Below the pieces are notes generated by a model. The model was given only the letters and a program-made list of their open reading frames with translations. It had not been told where the DNA came from and made no database searches. Positions 7,992 to 18,113 of a DNA stretch of 20,447 nt are shown here, one piece after another. Both the position numbers and the translations under genes were made by a program. The first letter of the stretch is position 1, and every line of letters begins with the position of its first letter. The DNA is from Flavobacteriales bacterium (GTDB lineage: Bacteria > Bacteroidota > Bacteroidia > Flavobacteriales > BACL11). Location of the stretch: positions 1 to 20,447 of the forward strand of contig PCBP01000061.1 in the NCBI GenBank assembly GCA_002730985.1, read 5' to 3'.

Positions 7992-9288
7992 TAAAATTCA
8001 AAAATATATTAATAATAAAAATCTTTTTTCAAAAGATAATTATTTGCTTTTAGCTATTAGTGGAGGGGCTGATAGCGTGTTTTTGTTTTTTATTCTTCAA
8101 AAATTAGGATATACCATTGAGTTGGCACATTGTAATTTTAATTTAAGAGGCAATGAATCTGATGAAGATGAGCGTTTTGTTAAGGATTTAGGCGAGAAAT
8201 TTGGCGTTAAGTATCACATTAAATCTTTTGCAACTAAAGTATATTCTAAAAAGCAAAATATGTCGATTCAAATGGCAGCTCGTAATTTAAGATACAAATG
8301 GTTTGAAGAATTGTTGGAATATAGAAATCTTGACTTTGTTATTACTGCACATCATAAAGATGACAATATAGAAACTTTCTTTATTAATTTAGTTAGAGGT
8401 ACGGGTGTTAATGGATTATGCGGCATAAGATCTAAAAATAAAAGTGTTATTCGTCCTTTGCTTGAGATAAGCAGGAAAGAAATAGAATGTTATTTAATCG
8501 AGCATAAAATAAGATATCGTACAGATAGTAGTAATTCAGAGATCAAATACCTAAGAAATCAAATTAGACATCAGTTAATCCCCTTGCTCGAGGAGATGAA
8601 TCCTAATATAAAACAGACAATAATAGATGAAATATCTGTTTTAAATGGGGTAAGTAAGGTGTTTCAACAACAAGTAGATGTGATAAGACATCGAGTTCTT
8701 ATAGAAAAAGATGGCATTTATAAGATTAATATTTCTGAGTTAATGAGGTTAGAAATTCCAGAAATTTTTTTATTTGAGATTTTAAAACCTTTTGGATTCC
8801 ATAAGGTTGATCAAATTATAAAAGCAATATGCTCTCAGAGTGGAAAACAATTTTTTTCTGATACTTTTCAGTTAATTATAGATAGAGAAGAAATTATTAT
8901 TTCGATGTTAGAGAATGAGCATGATGATGTGGAAATTCTTGAGGGAGAAACTGAGATTACACATCCTTTAAATATGGAGTTTATTATCTCTGATAATTTT
9001 TCATTAGATAACAACCCAAATATTGCAATATTAGACTTTGAAAAACTATCTTTCCCTTTAAGATTAAGAAAGTGGAAGCATGGTGATAAATTTAGGCCAT
9101 TAGGGATGCGTAATTTCAAAAAATTAAGTAATTTCTTTATAGACGAAAAATACTCTCTTTTAGATAAACAACAGCAATGGATATTATGTTCGGATGATGC
9201 TATTGTTTGGATTGTTGGAGACAGAATTGACGATAGATATAAGATTGATACTAATACAAAAAAAGTGTACATTGCAGAACTTTTATAA
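7984..9288 (+). CDS. tilS: tRNA(Ile)-lysidine synthetase TilS
   Basis: 434 residues. It joins lysine to C34 of the CAU-anticodon tRNA-Ile using ATP, changing its decoding from AUG to AUA. The PP-loop SGGADS is at 26-31, followed by the family segment AHCNFNLRGNESDEDE and by TAHHKDDNIETFFINLVRG, both typical of TilS. The C-terminal domain (LRLRKWKHGDKFRPLGM...KKLSNFFID) matches the TilS C-terminal tRNA-binding region. The ATG lies inside the end of pabB (8-base overlap), which indicates one operon and likely translational coupling. AUA is used often in this AT-rich genome, so this essential enzyme should be well used here. Confidence 0.97.
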   Translation: MINKIQKYINNKNLFSKDNYLLLAISGGADSVFLFFILQKLGYTIELAHCNFNLRGNESDEDERFVKDLGEKFGVKYHIKSFATKVYSKKQNMSIQMAARNLRYKWFEELLEYRNLDFVITAHHKDDNIETFFINLVRGTGVNGLCGIRSKNKSVIRPLLEISRKEIECYLIEHKIRYRTDSSNSEIKYLRNQIRHQLIPLLEEMNPNIKQTIIDEISVLNGVSKVFQQQVDVIRHRVLIEKDGIYKINISELMRLEIPEIFLFEILKPFGFHKVDQIIKAICSQSGKQFFSDTFQLIIDREEIIISMLENEHDDVEILEGETEITHPLNMEFIISDNFSLDNNPNIAILDFEKLSFPLRLRKWKHGDKFRPLGMRNFKKLSNFFIDEKYSLLDKQQQWILCSDDAIVWIVGDRIDDRYKIDTNTKKVYIAELL

Positions 9289-9297
9289 TAACCTAAG

Positions 9298-9774
9298 ATG
9301 TCAGCATTTGATTTTATAGAGAAACAATATTTAGGATTAAATAAAATGGCTTTAACTAGAAGATTAGCTTTGGCTATTTTTTGTTTCATTGCTTATTATT
9401 GGCGCGTGAATCATGATAAATCAGGAGAATTATATTTTGTTATTGGGATTGTGATTATTATATTTTCTATATTACTATTATTTGTGCTCCATTTTGAGAC
9501 AAAGGTATTTAATGGCAGTATAATTTTTGATGGGTTATGGACAGCAAGAAAAATAAAGATTGATATATCAAGTCTAGTCTCTGCTAAAAAAGTTCATTAT
9601 AGTAAATATATAATTAATCGTGCAGTCTATAATTTACACTTTAAAGGGACAATACGATTTTACACTGGCGGCAATGATGCTGTTGAGCTTACAGATAGAG
9701 ATGGGTTAATTTATCTGATAGGGAGCCAGAGAGCAGAGGAGTTAAGTGAAGTTATAAACAATAAATTAAAGTAA
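9298..9774 (+). CDS. Two-helix membrane protein with PH-like tail, unknown function
   Basis: 158 residues. Two hydrophobic segments (about 22-40, LALAIFCFIAYYW, and 47-64, YFVIGIVIIIFSILLLFVL) are separated by a short polar loop and followed by about 90 soluble residues. Strands such as VFNGSIIFDGLWTARKIKIDISSLV, AVYNLHFKGTIRFYTGG and a final helix GSQRAEELSEVINNKL resemble bacterial PH-like domains attached to membrane hairpins. I do not recognise a named family. It starts 9 bases after tilS and is probably in the same transcript, although no functional link to tRNA modification is evident. Confidence 0.7.
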   Translation: MSAFDFIEKQYLGLNKMALTRRLALAIFCFIAYYWRVNHDKSGELYFVIGIVIIIFSILLLFVLHFETKVFNGSIIFDGLWTARKIKIDISSLVSAKKVHYSKYIINRAVYNLHFKGTIRFYTGGNDAVELTDRDGLIYLIGSQRAEELSEVINNKLK

Positions 9775-9849
9775 TATTTGTACTAAGATTAATTATTTGT
9801 CGTTTTTCATATTTATATATAAAAACTATAAAGAATAAAAATTAAAAAA

Positions 9850-11754
9850 ATGAAACGATTATTAGTTATATCATTTATATTCATTAGCCTATTTGCATCA
9901 GCTCAAATGTATGATCCGGTTCAGTGGGTTTTTTCTAAAGAAAAGATATCAGAGAACGAGATAGAGCTTCAATTTAAAGCTCATATTGAGGAAAACTGGC
10001 ATTTGTATTCTCAGCATTTGCCCGCTGGTGTTGATGCATATCCTACGGAGTTTATTTTTTTAAAAACAGAAAATTATGAGCTGATTAGTGAAATGTTTGA
10101 GCCAGAACCTATTAGGAAAGCTGATGCTATGTTCGACAATCTTATTTTACCATACTTTGAAGATGAAGTTGTTTTCCGTAAAAGAATAAGAGTCGAATCT
10201 GCTGATGATTTTAAAATAAGTGGCGAGATTAGTTTTATGTCTTGTGATGAATCTCAATGTGTATTCCCGCCATTAACTCCTTTTTCATTTGATATAGAAG
10301 GCGTAGAGAATGGAGAAAGAGGAAGTATGTGGTGGTTGTTTTTTATTGCTTTTATGAGTGGTTTTGCTGCGCTAATAACACCTTGTGTATTCCCAATGAT
10401 TCCTCTGACAGTTTCATTTTTCACTAAAAAAAGTAAAACAAAAGCAAAGGGAATCGCAAATGCAATTATTTACGGAATTTCTATTATTGTAATATATGTT
10501 GCTTTAGGTGTAGGGGTGTCATCAATTTTTGGAGCTGATGCGCTTAATAATATGGCTACCAATGTGTATTTTAATATCGGGTTTTTTCTATTGTTGATCA
10601 TTTTTGGAGCTTCATTCTTAGGTGCATTTGATATTCAATTGCCAGCATCTTGGACTAATAAAAGTATAGAAGCAGAAGGAAAAGGAGGATTAATAGGAAT
10701 CTTTTTTATGGCATTTACTTTGGCCTTAGTTTCTTTCTCATGTACAGGCCCTATTGTAGGGACTTTATTAGTCGAAGCTGCTACTGGTGGCTATATGGGG
10801 CCTATTATTGGCATGCTTGGTTTTTCATTAGCAATAGCATTGCCATTTACTTTATTTGCAGCTTTCCCTGGATGGCTAAACTCTTTGCCACAATCTGGAG
10901 GATGGTTAAATTCAGTCAAAGTAACATTAGGATTCTTAGAAATAGCACTAGCATTTAAATTTTTGTCAAATGCCGATTTAGTATTACAAACTCATTGGCT
11001 GGAACGTGAACTATTTATAGCAATATGGATTGTTATTTTTGGATTATTAACTATGTATTTGTTAGGCTTTCTAAGATTTGCTCATGATTCAGATTTAAAA
11101 TATATTTCAGTCAGCAGGTTATCTGTAGCTATTTTAACTGGGACATTAACAGTGTATATGATCCCTGGCTTATGGGGAGCACCATTAAAGATTATTAATG
11201 CATTTCCACCTCCAATGCATTATAGCGAATCTCCTTATGGTGTAGGGAATTCTCAAGGGGGTAGTTTGATTTTGGATGATCATATAAAAACTGGTCAGCA
11301 TTTAGGACCTCAAGGAATAATGGTTTTTCATGATTATAAAGAAGGGATTGCTTATGCTAAAGAGTCAAATAAACCAGTAGTTATTGATTTTACAGGTTGG
11401 GCTTGTGTTAATTGCAGGAAAATGGAAGAACAAGTATGGTCTGACAAAAATGTTAAAAACATGCTTTCTAATGATGTAGTATTAATTTCATTATATGTTG
11501 ATGAAAGAATGGATCTGCCAAAACATGAACAATACGAAACTACACTTGCTGGCAAAAAAAAGAAGGTGAAAACAACAGGAGATAAGTGGATGGTTCTACA
11601 AGCGAATAATTATGGAACAAATTCTCAACCGTATTATGTTTTTCTAAATCATAATGAAGAACAATTGGTAGAACCTGCAAATTATCAAGATTATGGCACA
11701 GTTGAGCTATTTACAGATTGGTTAAATAGAGGGCTTAAAGAATATAAAAAATAA
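9850..11754 (+). CDS. dsbD: DsbD-type thiol:disulfide interchange protein
   Basis: 634 residues. It carries electrons from cytoplasmic thioredoxin across the inner membrane to reduce periplasmic disulfides. The signal peptide (1 to about 18, ending ASA, then Q) is followed by an N-terminal domain with cysteines C132 and C137 (SCDESQCVFPP). The membrane domain (about 160-440) has the paired cysteines C179 (TPCVFPMIPL) and C298 (FSCTGPIVG). A C-terminal thioredoxin domain carries C519-V-N-C522. All three cysteine pairs needed for the relay are present, so it looks functional. The thioredoxin motif CVNC differs from the CVAC of E. coli DsbD. It starts 75 bases after the preceding gene behind attaaaaaa. 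I could not pick out a convincing promoter in that gap, so it may have its own or be read from the pabB unit. Confidence 0.93.
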   Translation: MKRLLVISFIFISLFASAQMYDPVQWVFSKEKISENEIELQFKAHIEENWHLYSQHLPAGVDAYPTEFIFLKTENYELISEMFEPEPIRKADAMFDNLILPYFEDEVVFRKRIRVESADDFKISGEISFMSCDESQCVFPPLTPFSFDIEGVENGERGSMWWLFFIAFMSGFAALITPCVFPMIPLTVSFFTKKSKTKAKGIANAIIYGISIIVIYVALGVGVSSIFGADALNNMATNVYFNIGFFLLLIIFGASFLGAFDIQLPASWTNKSIEAEGKGGLIGIFFMAFTLALVSFSCTGPIVGTLLVEAATGGYMGPIIGMLGFSLAIALPFTLFAAFPGWLNSLPQSGGWLNSVKVTLGFLEIALAFKFLSNADLVLQTHWLERELFIAIWIVIFGLLTMYLLGFLRFAHDSDLKYISVSRLSVAILTGTLTVYMIPGLWGAPLKIINAFPPPMHYSESPYGVGNSQGGSLILDDHIKTGQHLGPQGIMVFHDYKEGIAYAKESNKPVVIDFTGWACVNCRKMEEQVWSDKNVKNMLSNDVVLISLYVDERMDLPKHEQYETTLAGKKKKVKTTGDKWMVLQANNYGTNSQPYYVFLNHNEEQLVEPANYQDYGTVELFTDWLNRGLKEYKK

Positions 11755-11760
11755 CATATT

Positions 11761-12849
11761 ATGTCTAAGAAAAAAAATATAACAAAAAAATCAGAAGAAT
11801 TCCTAAAAGACTATTTAAATAATTCATCGCCAACAGGATTCGAAAGTGAAGGTCAAAAGATGTGGTTAGGCTATATAAAACCATATATTGATGAGCATTT
11901 TGTTGATACATACGGAACAGTAGTTGGGGTAATAAATCCTAAAGAAAAATATAAAGTGGTAATTGAAGCTCATGCGGATGAAATATCATGGTTTGTTCAC
12001 TATATTACAAAAGATGGATTTATTTATCTTAGAAGAAATGGAGGATCTGATCATCAAATTGCTCCATCAAAGAGAGTAAACATTCATACTAAAAAGGGCA
12101 TGGTAAAGGCGGTTTTTGGCTGGCCAGCTATTCATACAAGAACTGCAGCTGATGAAAAGTCTCCAAAAGTGGACAATATCTTTTTAGATTGTGGAGCTAA
12201 GGATAAAGAAGAAGTTGAGAAACTAGGAATTTATGTGGGATGTGTAGTTACTTATGAGGATGAATTTATGGTGCTTAACAATAAGTATTATGTTGGAAGA
12301 GCTTTAGATAATCGTATTGGAGGGTTTATGATTGCTGAGGTAGCTCGTTTGCTGTATGAGAATAAGGTAAAATTACCTTTTGGATTATATATTACTAATT
12401 CAGTACAAGAAGAAGTTGGACTGAGAGGGGCCCAGATGATTGTTGAGAACATAAAGCCAGACGTAGCAATTGTGACCGATGTGTGTCATGATACTGGAAC
12501 TCCTATGCTTGATAAAATTAAGCAAGGAGATACAAGATGTGGAGATGGCCCTGTTTTGACTTACGGTCCTGCTGTACAAAATAATTTGTTAGAACTTATT
12601 ATTAAATCTGCTTCAAAGAATAAGATTCCTTTTCAAAGAGCCGCAGCTTCAAGAGCAACAGGGACAGATACTGATGCTTTTGCTTATGCAACTGGAGGAG
12701 TCGCATCTTCTTTAATTTCACTGCCCTTAAGGTATATGCATACTACTGTAGAAAGTGTTGCAAAGGTAGACGTGGAGAATGTAATCCGATTAATTTATGA
12801 GTCATTAAAGAAGATTAAAAACAATCATGATTTTAGATATTTGAAATAA
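11761..12849 (+). CDS. M42-family metallopeptidase (glutamyl aminopeptidase/endoglucanase-like)
   Basis: 362 residues, a cytoplasmic di-metal aminopeptidase of the tetrahedral TET type. Expected metal ligands and catalytic residues are visible: H71 and D73 in EAHADE, D183 in GRALDNR, the pair E217-E218 in VQEEVGLRGA, D240 in VTDVCHD, and H327 in RYMHTTVE. The N-terminal SSPTGFE is also typical. The substrate cannot be read. It starts 6 bases after the DsbD stop, so the two are likely co-transcribed. Its last 17 bases overlap the end of tag on the other strand. M42 proteins are sometimes annotated as endoglucanases, but peptidase activity is the better-supported role. Confidence 0.92.
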   Translation: MSKKKNITKKSEEFLKDYLNNSSPTGFESEGQKMWLGYIKPYIDEHFVDTYGTVVGVINPKEKYKVVIEAHADEISWFVHYITKDGFIYLRRNGGSDHQIAPSKRVNIHTKKGMVKAVFGWPAIHTRTAADEKSPKVDNIFLDCGAKDKEEVEKLGIYVGCVVTYEDEFMVLNNKYYVGRALDNRIGGFMIAEVARLLYENKVKLPFGLYITNSVQEEVGLRGAQMIVENIKPDVAIVTDVCHDTGTPMLDKIKQGDTRCGDGPVLTYGPAVQNNLLELIIKSASKNKIPFQRAAASRATGTDTDAFAYATGGVASSLISLPLRYMHTTVESVAKVDVENVIRLIYESLKKIKNNHDFRYLK

Positions 12850-13420
12850 ATATTTCTTTATGTCTAAAGCAATCTAAGGTATGATCATTTACAATTCCCA
12901 TGGCTTGCATCTGCGCATAAATAATAGTAGAGCCTACAAATTTAAAGCCTCTTTTCTTTAAGTCATTACTTATTTTATCCGATAATTTAGTTTTTTCTGG
13001 GAGTTTGTTATGTGCGTTAAAGTTATTTTTAATTTGTTTCCTATTTGTAAATCCCCAAATATAATTACTGAAAGTTTCAAATTCTTTTTGCACGTTCAGA
13101 AAAGAAATAGCATTGGTTTTAGCTGCATTTATTTTTAATTTGTTACGGACTATACCAGGATCTAATTGTAGCTCTTTTAATTTTTTATTCGAATAGTTAG
13201 ATATTATTTTGTAGTCAAAATTGTCAAATGCTTTTCGGAAATTTTCTCTTTTCCTTAAAATAGTAATCCAGCTTAAGCCTGCTTGGAAGGTTTCTAATAA
13301 CAATATTTCAAATATTTTCTCATCATTATATATAGGGACCCCCCATTCTTCATCGTGATATTTTATATAAAGCGGATCTTTTAGACACCACTTACATCTT
13401 GTTTTATTATCTGTATCCAT
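12833..13420 (-). CDS. tag: DNA-3-methyladenine glycosylase I (Tag)
   Basis: 195 residues (E. coli Tag has 187). It removes 3-methyladenine from alkylated DNA, starting base excision repair. The zinc snap is intact: C9 (TRCKWC), H22 (YHDEEWGVP), H180 and C184 (NDHTLDC). The catalytic glutamate is E43 in ETFQAGLSW, followed by the ITILRKRENFRKAF helix typical of the family. The ATG lies inside the end of the DUF3089 gene (14-base overlap), so it is probably translationally coupled in a secA-led transcript. The 3' end overlaps the M42 gene on the opposite strand by 17 bases. Confidence 0.96.
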   Translation of the reverse strand: MDTDNKTRCKWCLKDPLYIKYHDEEWGVPIYNDEKIFEILLLETFQAGLSWITILRKRENFRKAFDNFDYKIISNYSNKKLKELQLDPGIVRNKLKINAAKTNAISFLNVQKEFETFSNYIWGFTNRKQIKNNFNAHNKLPEKTKLSDKISNDLKKRGFKFVGSTIIYAQMQAMGIVNDHTLDCFRHKEIFISNI

Positions 13421-14471
13421 TTTTTTGTAATCTGTACCTTAGATTATCTCTAATATTTAGCCAGAATAAATTATAATCTGCGGTATGGTAGTTTTTCATT
13501 CTGTAAAAACTAGCAAAAGGGATTTTGATGGGTTTTATCCAGACTACATTATTATAATTGTAGGCAGCTATTGATTTAGGATATTGTAGTTTATGATTTT
13601 TAAATAGAATGCCTAAATGATTCTTCTTTTTAGAGATAATAGAATCTGTTGCCCAGCTAATAGGGTTTACGCAGGATATACTATCATTAATACTCCAGTC
13701 ACTTGGGTAGTATCCCTCTGCTAGTGTACGCCATGAGACAAAACAATTTAATTCTTCTGAGGAATTACAAGGAGGAAACTCATCATAGATTTTTTTTATT
13801 GGCATGCCTGGAAGATAGATTATAAGAAGTTGATTTTTCATAGTGTCATTTCTAAGAATAACTTCGTTTAATAGCCTCTCAGAATGATTGGTTCCTTGAC
13901 TATGTCCAGCTAGAATAAATTTCTTTGAGTTGTTGTGATTTTTCCAATAATAAAGAAATGCATTTTTTACATCAAAATAAGCAATGTCATAAGCTTTATA
14001 TCCATTTTTCAGATCTGAGTAACCATGAATATGCATTTGTCTATAATGCGGAGCATAGATATTTGCAATTCCTAAAAATACACTTGCTTGATATTTGATA
14101 GCAGACTTCCCAATTTTTTCATTGAGTTCTTTATCGTTAATATCTGCATTCCATCTATCTCCTTTGAGATAGATAGTTGGATGAACAAAAAAAACATCTA
14201 TTTTAGGGTCGTAATTATATAAGGTATCGGTGTAATTCTTTGGTAGAATTGCGTAATGATTTTCTTTGTCAGTATGTTCTGCCCAATATTCTATTTTAGC
14301 ATATTCAGGAGCATCTCCTACTAATTCTATATCAAAATCTTTTATTGGGGTATTTTGATTTGCACTAGTAATTTTGTAGGTTTTACAGGATTGTATATTT
14401 ATTAGTGCAATTAGACAGAATAGATATTTGAATTGGCTTTCTCTATTTCTCTTTTCTATCTTCCGTGGCAT
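13407..14471 (-). CDS. DUF3089-type alpha/beta hydrolase lipoprotein
   Basis: 354 residues. A charged 15-residue start is followed by a hydrophobic stretch ([13 protein letters not shown]) and C29, a plausible lipobox, so it is probably lipid-anchored. The hydrolase core shows [13 protein letters not shown] (about 93-105), [10 protein letters not shown], the nucleophile elbow GHSQG with S191, and a C-terminal [11 protein letters not shown] segment likely to hold the catalytic histidine. These match DUF3089, a family of alpha/beta hydrolases with no settled substrate. The start codon lies inside the last codons of secA (16-base overlap), and no alternative ATG precedes the hydrophobic segment. 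Esterase or lipase activity is an inference. It is probably translated together with secA upstream and tag downstream. Confidence 0.87.
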   Translation of the reverse strand: MPRKIEKRNRESQFKYLFCLIALINIQSCKTYKITSANQNTPIKDFDIELVGDAPEYAKIEYWAEHTDKENHYAILPKNYTDTLYNYDPKIDVFFVHPTIYLKGDRWNADINDKELNEKIGKSAIKYQASVFLGIANIYAPHYRQMHIHGYSDLKNGYKAYDIAYFDVKNAFLYYWKNHNNSKKFILAGHSQGTNHSERLLNEVILRNDTMKNQLLIIYLPGMPIKKIYDEFPPCNSSEELNCFVSWRTLAEGYYPSDWSINDSISCVNPISWATDSIISKKKNHLGILFKNHKLQYPKSIAAYNYNNVVWIKPIKIPFASFYRMKNYHTADYNLFWLNIRDNLRYRLQKNGYR

Positions 14472-17400
14472 TTTTTGTATTTCTTACCACTTCCGCAGGG
14501 ACAAGGAGCATTTCTATTTACTTTTTGCTCAGCTCTTACTGGTTGTGGTTTTTGCGTAGTTTTTTCTTGAGGATTATTTGTGTTTTGCATAGAAGTTGTT
14601 CCTTCCGGTCTGCTCATTTGGAGGTTTGCATTCTGTCTTTTTGTATTATCTTCTTGCATGGCATTTGCTTGAGATGGCAAGCCAGACTTAAGTAAGAAAC
14701 AAACAATATCTTTACTTACGTTTTCGATAAGAGATTTAAATAAGTTAAAGGATTCAAACTTATAAATTAATAGAGGGTCTTTCTGCTCATATACTGCATT
14801 TTGTACTGATTGTTTCAGATCATCCATCTCTCTTAAATGTTCTTTCCAGGTATCATCTATAATTGCTAGTGTAACACTCTTCTCAATTGACTCTGGTATG
14901 TTCTTACCTTCTGAATCATGCGCTTCTTTTAGGTTAGTTACAACTTGCAGTGTTTTTAATCCGTCAGTAAAAGGAATAACTATATTCTCGTAATTAGCTG
15001 ACTGATTCTTATAAATATCTTTAATGACAGGAAATGCTTGATTAGCAATTGTTTCAGATTTATTTTGATATGATTTGTAACAATTATTAAACACCTCTTG
15101 AGTGATTAAATTGGTAGATAGATCCTTAAATTCATCTTCAGATATTGGACTTTCAGTTGCTAGTACTCTTATTAAATTAAGTTTGAAAGCATCATAATTT
15201 TTTTCCTGGTGAAGCTCATCAACTATGCCCTCACATGTGTCGTAAATCATGTTTAATACATCAAGTGAAATTCTATCTCCATGTAAAGCATGCCTTCTTT
15301 TTTTATAGATCACTTCTCTTTGTTGGTTCATTACATCATCATACTCTAGCAGCCTTTTTCTTGTCCCAAAATTATTTTCTTCCACTTTCTTTTGAGCCCT
15401 TTCAATTGATCTGCTTACCATAGAATGCTGAATTACTTCTCCTTCTTCAAGGCCCATTCTATCCATTAGTTTTGCTATTCTTTCTGACCCAAACAATCTC
15501 ATTAACTTATCTTCGAGAGAGACATAAAATTGAGATGAGCCTGGATCTCCTTGTCTCCCTGCTCTACCTCTTAATTGTCTGTCAACTCTTCTAGAATCAT
15601 GTCGTTCAGTCCCAATAATAGCCAAGCCTCCAGCATCTTTCACCTCTTTGGATAATTTAATATCTGTACCTCTTCCCGCCATATTTGTTGCAATAGTAAC
15701 TGCGCTAGCTTTTCCAGCTTCTGAAACAATGTCAGCCTCTCTTTGGTGCATTTTTGCGTTTAATACATTATGTTTAATTCCTCTTCTTCTGAGTATGGTA
15801 CTCAGTAATTCTGATATTTCTACAGATGTAGTACCTACTAGTACCGGTCTTTTTTCTTGAGTGAGAGTTGCAATATCTTCAATTACAGCATTGTATTTCT
15901 CGCGATTTGTTTTATAAACTAAATCATCTTTGTCGTCTCTAATAATTGGTTTGTTTGTAGGTATAGCAACAACATCCAATTTATATATCTCCCAGAATTC
16001 CCCTGCTTCAGTTTCAGCTGTACCGGTCATTCCAGATATTTTATCATACATTCTGAAATAATTCTGTAAGGTAACTGTTGCATAAGTTTGTGTTGCGGCT
16101 TCAATCTTCACATTCTCTTTAGCTTCAATTGCCTGATGTAGTCCATCCGAATATCTTCTTCCTTCCATGATACGACCTGTTTGCTCGTCCACAATTTTCA
16201 CTTTATTTTCCATTACTACGTATTCTACATCTTTCTCAAAAAGAGTATATGCTTTAAGTAATTGGTTGATTGTATGCACTCTCTCACTCTTAATTGCAAA
16301 ATCTCTTAGAATTTCATCTTTAGCTTGCGCCTTTTGAGAATCTGTTTTTTTAGAGTTATCAATTTCAGCAATACTATTTCCAACATCAGGTAATACAAAG
16401 AAGTCTTTATTTTCTGTTGAACTTGTCATGAGCTCTAATCCTTTCTCCGTTAGCTCAATGGAATTTGATTTTTCATCAATTACAAAATAGAGTTCGGCAT
16501 CAACTTTGTGCATCTCTTTATTTTGGTCTTGCATATAAAAGTTTTCTGTTTTCTGTAATTGAGTTCTTATTCCGTCTTCTGACAAGAACTTAATAAGTGC
16601 TTTATTCCTAGGCAATCCTCTAAAAGCTCTTAAAAGGTTTAGCCCCCCTTTCTCGGCATCACCTTCTTTTAAAAGTTTTTTGGCATCAGAAATTACAGTA
16701 TTAACAAATTTTCTTTGAGCATTTGCTAACTGATCAACCTTATGTTTATATTCATTATATTCATGTTTATCCCCTTGGGGAGTGGGGCCTGAAATTATAA
16801 GAGGTGTACGAGCGTCATCAATAAGTACGGAGTCCACCTCATCAACAATAGTATAATGTAATTTCCTTTGAACTAAGTCTTCCGGACGCTTGGCCATATT
16901 ATCTCTAAGGTAGTCAAATCCAAATTCATTATTTGTTCCGTAGGTGATGTCAGCTAAGTAAGCCTCTCTTCTTGCATCAGAATTTGGTTGATGATTATCA
17001 ATACAATCAATACTCATTCCATGAAATTGAAATAAAGGGCCCATCCATTGCGCATCTCTTTTTGCAAGATAATCATTTACAGTTACTAGATGTACTCCAA
17101 GTCCCGTGAGAGCGTTTAAGTAGATGGGAAGTGTAGCAGAAAGAGTTTTTCCCTCCCCAGTTTGCATTTCAGCAATTTTCCCTTGATGTAATACAATACC
17201 TCCGATTAACTGAACATCATAGTGAATCATATCCCATTTAATTTTAGTGCCAGCCGCATCCCAAGTTGTATGATAGGCTGCCTTATCCCCTTTTATAATT
17301 ATAAAATCTTTTGTTGGGGCTAGTTCTTTATCATTCTCTGATGCAGTTACTTCTAGGGTTTCATTTTCAGTAAATCTTCTTGCAGTTTCCTTTACAATTG

Positions 17401-17743
17401 CAAATGCAGTTGGTAAGATAGTATTAAGTGTTTCTTCAATTTTTGCCAGAATAGTTTTTTCAAGAGCATCTATTTTCTTGTATAGTTCTTCTTTTTGTTC
17501 GGCTGGAATCTCTTTTGAGTTTGATTCTTCTTTTAATTTGTTAATTTGAGCTCTTTCTTCTGCAACAAAATCATTAATTTGGGTTTTTAGAGATATTGTT
17601 TTGTTTCTTAGTTCATCATTTGTTAACGGGGATAATTGTCCATATTGTTTATTTATCTCTTTAACAATAGGAGCTATTAGCTTAACATCTTTATCATATT
17701 TGTTGCCAAATAATTTACTTAGGACATCTAAAAAACCCGCCAT
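14456..17743 (-). CDS. secA: Preprotein translocase ATPase SecA
   Basis: 1095 residues. This ATPase pushes unfolded preproteins through SecYEG. Visible elements are Walker A MQTGEGKT (193-200), Walker B DEVDS (301-305) with [11 protein letters not shown] after it, the preprotein cross-linking domain, the second helicase domain with [13 protein letters not shown] and [14 protein letters not shown], the helical scaffold with [15 protein letters not shown], and the zinc-binding tail with C1081, C1083, C1092 and H1093 ([13 protein letters not shown]). It is about 190 residues longer than E. coli SecA (901). Much of the extra length lies at residues 50-160 and 330-410, as usual in Bacteroidota. 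The downstream lipoprotein gene starts inside the zinc-tail codons. SecA serves the exported proteins of this window. Confidence 0.99.
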   Translation of the reverse strand: MAGFLDVLSKLFGNKYDKDVKLIAPIVKEINKQYGQLSPLTNDELRNKTISLKTQINDFVAEERAQINKLKEESNSKEIPAEQKEELYKKIDALEKTILAKIEETLNTILPTAFAIVKETARRFTENETLEVTASENDKELAPTKDFIIIKGDKAAYHTTWDAAGTKIKWDMIHYDVQLIGGIVLHQGKIAEMQTGEGKTLSATLPIYLNALTGLGVHLVTVNDYLAKRDAQWMGPLFQFHGMSIDCIDNHQPNSDARREAYLADITYGTNNEFGFDYLRDNMAKRPEDLVQRKLHYTIVDEVDSVLIDDARTPLIISGPTPQGDKHEYNEYKHKVDQLANAQRKFVNTVISDAKKLLKEGDAEKGGLNLLRAFRGLPRNKALIKFLSEDGIRTQLQKTENFYMQDQNKEMHKVDAELYFVIDEKSNSIELTEKGLELMTSSTENKDFFVLPDVGNSIAEIDNSKKTDSQKAQAKDEILRDFAIKSERVHTINQLLKAYTLFEKDVEYVVMENKVKIVDEQTGRIMEGRRYSDGLHQAIEAKENVKIEAATQTYATVTLQNYFRMYDKISGMTGTAETEAGEFWEIYKLDVVAIPTNKPIIRDDKDDLVYKTNREKYNAVIEDIATLTQEKRPVLVGTTSVEISELLSTILRRRGIKHNVLNAKMHQREADIVSEAGKASAVTIATNMAGRGTDIKLSKEVKDAGGLAIIGTERHDSRRVDRQLRGRAGRQGDPGSSQFYVSLEDKLMRLFGSERIAKLMDRMGLEEGEVIQHSMVSRSIERAQKKVEENNFGTRKRLLEYDDVMNQQREVIYKKRRHALHGDRISLDVLNMIYDTCEGIVDELHQEKNYDAFKLNLIRVLATESPISEDEFKDLSTNLITQEVFNNCYKSYQNKSETIANQAFPVIKDIYKNQSANYENIVIPFTDGLKTLQVVTNLKEAHDSEGKNIPESIEKSVTLAIIDDTWKEHLREMDDLKQSVQNAVYEQKDPLLIYKFESFNLFKSLIENVSKDIVCFLLKSGLPSQANAMQEDNTKRQNANLQMSRPEGTTSMQNTNNPQEKTTQKPQPVRAEQKVNRNAPCPCGSGKKYKKCHGR

Positions 17744-17767
17744 ATTTATTTTTCAATTTTAAGTAAG

Positions 17768-17797
17768 TAAATGTAGTGTTTTACAATAGTATACAAA
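17768..17797 (-). promoter_or_regulatory. Candidate secA promoter
   Basis: On the minus strand TTTG (complement of 17794-17797) is followed after 18 bases by TACATTTA (17775-17768), one mismatch from TAnnTTTG. It lies 24 bases before the secA ATG. Confidence 0.45.
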
Positions 17798-17825
17798 ATA
17801 AAAGAGGCTGAATTCGACTTTGGTA

Positions 17826-18053
17826 TTAATATTCTTCCTCATTGAAGAAGAAATCATCTTTTGTGGGATAGTCGGGCCAGATATCTTCAATAGTCTCCCA
17901 TTGCATCCCAACCTCTTCTTCCACTAGTTCTCGTAAGTTCTCTACCACCTCCATGGGAGCTCCTGAACGTATTGCAAAATCAATTAACTCATCTTTGGTT
18001 GCCGGCCAAGGCGCGTCTCCTAATTTTGATGCTAATTCTAAAGTCCAATACAT
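17826..18053 (-). CDS. DUF2795 domain protein
   Basis: 75 residues, all soluble and acidic. The order WTLELASKLGDAPWPATKDELIDFAIRSGAPMEVVENLREL followed by an acidic tail (EEEVGMQWETIEDIWPDYP) matches the DUF2795 family of small proteins. The domain's function is not established, so none is offered. It sits alone between the cobalamin adenosyltransferase and secA, with gaps of 60 and 82 bases and its own TAnnTTTG box 23 bases before the ATG. It is therefore probably a separate transcript, perhaps reading on into secA. Confidence 0.85.
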   Translation of the reverse strand: MYWTLELASKLGDAPWPATKDELIDFAIRSGAPMEVVENLRELVEEEVGMQWETIEDIWPDYPTKDDFFFNEEEY

Positions 18054-18076
18054 TTTAATATCAAGTTAAGTTTTTG

Positions 18077-18084
18077 CAAAATTA
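18077..18084 (-). promoter_or_regulatory. -7 box of the DUF2795 gene
   Basis: On the minus strand TAATTTTG matches TAnnTTTG perfectly, 23 bases before the ATG. No clear TTTG lies at the -33 position. Confidence 0.45.
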
Positions 18085-18113
18085 TATTTTTTATTGAATA
18101 GGAGATGATTTTG

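Noticed and set aside
8868..9389. Minus-strand open frame of 173 residues opposite the tilS end
   Set aside because: tilS reads through the whole region with its expected C-terminal domain, and the antisense product has no domain.
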